DNA of 64,000 nt, from positions 124,001 to 188,000 of the forward strand of contig NZ_JAFFID010000005.1 of the NCBI RefSeq assembly GCF_017355955.1, read 5' to 3'. Positions within the stretch are counted from its first letter, which is position 1. Each line of letters starts with the position of its first letter. Of the stretch, positions 61,195 through 64,000 are shown one piece after another. The notes beneath the pieces are model-generated. The model was given only the letters and a program-made list of their open reading frames with translations, made no database searches and was not told the DNA's origin. The position numbers and the translations under genes are program-made. This DNA comes from Sabulibacter ruber (lineage in GTDB: Bacteria > Bacteroidota > Bacteroidia > Cytophagales > Hymenobacteraceae).

Positions 61195-63057
61195 ATGGCA
61201 GATATTATCCGTTTGTTACCCGAGCACTTGGCCAACCAGATCGCCGCGGGCGAGGTGGTGCAGCGCCCGGCCTCGGTGGTAAAGGAGTTGTTGGAAAATA
61301 GCGTAGACGCGCGCAGCACCAGTATTCAGTTGATCATCAAAGATGCTGGCAAACAGTTGATTCAGGTGGTGGATGACGGCGTGGGCATGACAGAGACCGA
61401 TGCCCGCATGTGCTTTGAGCGCCACGCCACCTCCAAGATCAAAACCACCGAAGATCTGTTCCGCATCCGGACCATGGGGTTCCGCGGCGAGGCCATGGCC
61501 TCTATTGCGGCCGTGGCTCAGGTAGAGCTGAAAACCCGCGCCCATGGTCAGGAACTGGGCACCTGCCTCACCATTGAAGGCAACGAGGTGATCAAACAGG
61601 AACCCGTGGCTATGGCCGAGGGAACGGTGGTAAGCGTGAAGAACCTTTTCTTTAACGTGCCTGCCCGCCGCAATTTCCTCAAGACCAACCCGGTAGAGAT
61701 GCGCCACGTTCTGGATGAGTTTCAGCGAGTGGCCCTGGCTAACCCCGAGATTTCTTTTGCCCTGTACCAGAATGAGGTGGAGGTGCTCAACCTGCCTGCC
61801 GGCAAGCTGAGCCAGCGCATCGTGAGCATGTTCGGGCGGGACTACAAGGAACAACTCGCTTCCTGTGAGGAAACCACCCCCTTCCTGACCGTGCGCGGCT
61901 ACATCGGCAAACCTGAGTTCGCGAAGAAAACCCGCGGCGAGCAGTTCTTCTTTGTGAACAACCGCTACATCAAAAGCCAGTACCTGAACCACGCGGTGCT
62001 CACGGCCTATGAAGGCTTGCTGCCCAAAGACTGCTTCCCGTTTTATGTCTTGTTTCTGGAAATCGCGCCGGAAACGATAGACATCAACGTGCACCCCACC
62101 AAGACCGAGATCAAGTTTGAGGACGAGAAAACCGTGTATGCCATTGTGCGGGCGGCCGTGAAACAGAGCCTGGGTTTGCACAACATCGCGCCGTCTTTAG
62201 ATTTTGGGGCCGATGTGAACTACATTCCGCTGCAACCCATGAAACTTCCGGCGTCCATGGACTTTGAAGCGGCTCCGGCGCAGGCACCCAGAACACCGAC
62301 TAAAGAACCCCACACCACTACCTTCCCCAGCCGGGCCTCAGGCTCGGAGCGGAGCGGTCGGTACGCCGAGGTCTTCAAAGAGCACCGGGGTTATTTCCCG
62401 GTAACGGAAGAAACCAACGATCCTTCCACGGAAAGCAGTCTTTTCCCAGAGGAGGAATCCATTGCCGCCGCGGCCACCAGCGCCACTGGTGGTTCCAAAG
62501 CGTTGCAGGTGCACCAGAAATACCTGATGGTACAGGTGAAATCTGGGTTGATGGTGGTAGATCAGCAAGCAGCCCAGGAAAGGATTCTGTACGAGAAATA
62601 CAGCCAGGCTTTGGGAAAACGCACCGGGGCCTCGCAGCAGTTGCTCTTCCCGCAGGCCCTGCAGCTTTCGCCCGCCGATTTCTCGTTGGTGATGGAGCTG
62701 GCCGAAGAGTTCAGCGCGCTGGGCTTTGTGTTCAATGATTTCGGGAACAACACCTTGGTAGTGAACGGGATTCCCGCGGAGATTCCGCTGCGCGATGAAC
62801 GGGAACTGATAGAGGGGCTGCTGGAGCAATATAAAAACAACCTCTCGTCGTTAAAGGTAGACCGGCAGGAGAACCTGGCCCGCGCCATGGCCAGGCGGGT
62901 GGCCTCGCGCCTCACCGGCCGCCTGAGCGACCAGGAGATGAATGCCCTGGTAGACCGGTTATTTGCCTGCCAGGTGCCAAATTATACGCCCGGCGGACAG
63001 AAAACCCTGGTGATTCTGCAAACCGAGCAATTACAGGATCTGTTTCTGAGAAATTAA
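61195..63057 (+). CDS. mutL: DNA mismatch repair protein MutL
   Basis: This 620-aa mismatch repair mediator has the GHKL ATPase motifs ELLENSVDARS, VDDGVGMTETD and MGFRGEAMASIAA in the first 110 residues. A low-complexity linker spans about 365-430. The C-terminal dimerisation domain carries DQQAAQERILYE at 456-467, where nicking MutLs have DQHA-x2-E-x4-E, and the last motif reads ACQVPNYTPGGQ instead of a CPHGRP-type box. The start at 61195 follows directly on a conserved MADIIRLLPEHLANQIAAGE. Monocistronic or followed by the rhomboid gene. Confidence 0.96.
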   Translation: MADIIRLLPEHLANQIAAGEVVQRPASVVKELLENSVDARSTSIQLIIKDAGKQLIQVVDDGVGMTETDARMCFERHATSKIKTTEDLFRIRTMGFRGEAMASIAAVAQVELKTRAHGQELGTCLTIEGNEVIKQEPVAMAEGTVVSVKNLFFNVPARRNFLKTNPVEMRHVLDEFQRVALANPEISFALYQNEVEVLNLPAGKLSQRIVSMFGRDYKEQLASCEETTPFLTVRGYIGKPEFAKKTRGEQFFFVNNRYIKSQYLNHAVLTAYEGLLPKDCFPFYVLFLEIAPETIDINVHPTKTEIKFEDEKTVYAIVRAAVKQSLGLHNIAPSLDFGADVNYIPLQPMKLPASMDFEAAPAQAPRTPTKEPHTTTFPSRASGSERSGRYAEVFKEHRGYFPVTEETNDPSTESSLFPEEESIAAAATSATGGSKALQVHQKYLMVQVKSGLMVVDQQAAQERILYEKYSQALGKRTGASQQLLFPQALQLSPADFSLVMELAEEFSALGFVFNDFGNNTLVVNGIPAEIPLRDERELIEGLLEQYKNNLSSLKVDRQENLARAMARRVASRLTGRLSDQEMNALVDRLFACQVPNYTPGGQKTLVILQTEQLQDLFLRN

Positions 63058-63260
63058 GGAGGTTGGCTTAAGAAAAGCGCTGGAAAACTACGGTAGACAG
63101 GCAAATTAATGGGAGAAGGGTACCAATTGTAGGCTTTCCTCCGTACAGTTTGGAGCAGAACCTTTACATTCACGGCCTGTTTGGGAGAGGAAGCGATTGG
63201 GTGCGTCAGCAACGCCCGGTTGCTTTGGTCTCTTAACTCGTATATACATAACGCTATTCT

Positions 63261-64000
63261 ATGCCACCCATCACGCCCATGGTGCGGAACCTGATTATCC
63301 TCAACGTAGTCATGTACTTCTTGAGCGATAGGCTGTTCCCCACTGAGCTTTTTGCCCTGCATGATGTCCGGTCAGACCTGTTTCGGCCGCATCAGTTTGT
63401 CACCCACATGTTTATGCACGGGAGCGTTATGCACCTGTTCAGTAACATGTTCAGTTTGTTTATCTTTGGTCCGCTGCTGGAGCGGTACTGGGGAGAGAAG
63501 CGCTTCCTCATTTTTTACCTGATCACCGGCTTTGGCGCCAGTTTGCTGTATCTGGGGGTACGCTCTTATGAGATTACCCAGATGCAGGAGTTGGTGGCTG
63601 CCTATATGCAGAACCCAGATCCGTTTGTGTTCAGGGATATTCTGGAGGTGCACGGCTCCGCAGCCAACAATACGGCGTTTCTGCGGCAGTTTCAGTTGAA
63701 CCCAGACAATCCGGCCATTATTGCCGAGACCAAGGCGTATGCCCAGGAGTTGAACCAACGGGTACTCAACGGGGCTATGTTGGGGGCCTCCGGCGCAGTG
63801 TTCGGGATTCTGATGGCGTTTGGGATGCTTTTCCCTAACACCGAGCTTATGCTGCTGTTTTTCCCAATCCCCATCAAGGCCAAGTACTTTGTATTTATGT
63901 ACGGCGCGTTTGAATTGTACTCAGGACTGAACCGGGCGCCGGGAGACAACGTAGCCCATTTTGCGCATTTGGGCGGGATGCTTTTTGCGTATATCTTGCT
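63261..64000 (+). CDS. rhomboid intramembrane serine protease (3' end outside the window)
   Basis: 246 codons are visible and the gene runs off the right edge. Start ATG at 63261 (MPPITPMVRNLIILNVVMYF). The catalytic serine lies in MLGASGAVFGILMAFG and the partner histidine in NVAHFAHLGGMLFAY near the right edge. Conserved YLITGFGASLLYLG and WGEKRFLIFYL are present, with an extra soluble loop (about 110-165) between helices. It cleaves membrane proteins within the bilayer. It lies 203 bp behind mutL on the same strand. Confidence 0.93.
   Translation, partial: MPPITPMVRNLIILNVVMYFLSDRLFPTELFALHDVRSDLFRPHQFVTHMFMHGSVMHLFSNMFSLFIFGPLLERYWGEKRFLIFYLITGFGASLLYLGVRSYEITQMQELVAAYMQNPDPFVFRDILEVHGSAANNTAFLRQFQLNPDNPAIIAETKAYAQELNQRVLNGAMLGASGAVFGILMAFGMLFPNTELMLLFFPIPIKAKYFVFMYGAFELYSGLNRAPGDNVAHFAHLGGMLFAYIL

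Overview
The window looks like an ordinary chromosomal stretch from a member of the Bacteroidota, order Cytophagales, most likely family Hymenobacteraceae (Rufibacter/Pontibacter/Hymenobacter-like). The reasons are a type IX secretion protein (PorQ), a PorE-like OmpA protein, a DUF5117/5118-type metalloprotease, CtlX, BshA (bacillithiol), a split 5'-nucleotidase, few Shine-Dalgarno sequences, and several TAnnTTTG-type -7 boxes. The family-level assignment is inference. I saw no tRNA, rRNA, CRISPR array or recognised prophage.

Layout. 1-9.8 kb: start of a TPR protein, meaB, a small NADPH-binding reductase, a propeller-like exported protein, a large zinc protease, a REP-associated tyrosine transposase (RAYT) between a 65-bp inverted repeat, and a PAS-only sensor with a small CZB-like partner. 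9.9-15.5 kb: a solitary AT-rich Mrr nuclease next to mutB, an NTF2-like gene and mutA (methylmalonyl-CoA mutase). 16-19 kb: DUF72, a possibly frameshifted DUF1232 gene, ctlX. 19.7-25.7 kb: 5'-nucleotidase split into two genes, dnaA, a cysteine-rich Rrf2 regulator, 1-Cys peroxiredoxin. 25.7-34.3 kb: OsmC, GH3-type adenylating enzyme, S41 protease, dxr-rseP, DUF6702, an outer-membrane lipoprotein. 34.6-44.2 kb: PorE-like OmpA protein, lon-porQ, hslU, an SDR, S1/P1 nuclease. 44.4-49.8 kb: HEQRH-motif secreted protein, prfB with its programmed frameshift, an SPFH lipoprotein, ilvE. 49.8-55.2 kb: a compact minus-strand operon plsC-gatC-(1016-aa TPR membrane protein)-ABC ATPase-pduO. 55.3-64 kb: NUDIX, a Doc/antitoxin pair, bshA, a GH3/beta-lactamase fusion, mutL and the start of a rhomboid protease.

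Functional links. MeaB, MutA/MutB and PduO (adenosylcobalamin synthesis) serve one B12-dependent propionate/methylmalonyl-CoA route, though they sit in three separate loci. Peroxiredoxin, OsmC, BshA and the Rrf2 protein form a loose thiol/redox theme. RseP, Lon, HslU, rhomboid and the secreted proteases form a proteolysis theme.

The most distinctive part is the intergenic DNA. A family of about 40-bp imperfect palindromes (a GTTTT...TTTTC / GAAAA...AAAAC structure) recurs in at least two dozen intergenic gaps. A few copies are perfect and double as terminators; most are decayed. At least six other inverted-repeat/REP-like families are also present, one of them framing the RAYT gene as a near-perfect 65-bp inverted repeat. 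Together they suggest a genome heavily seeded by non-autonomous palindromic elements.
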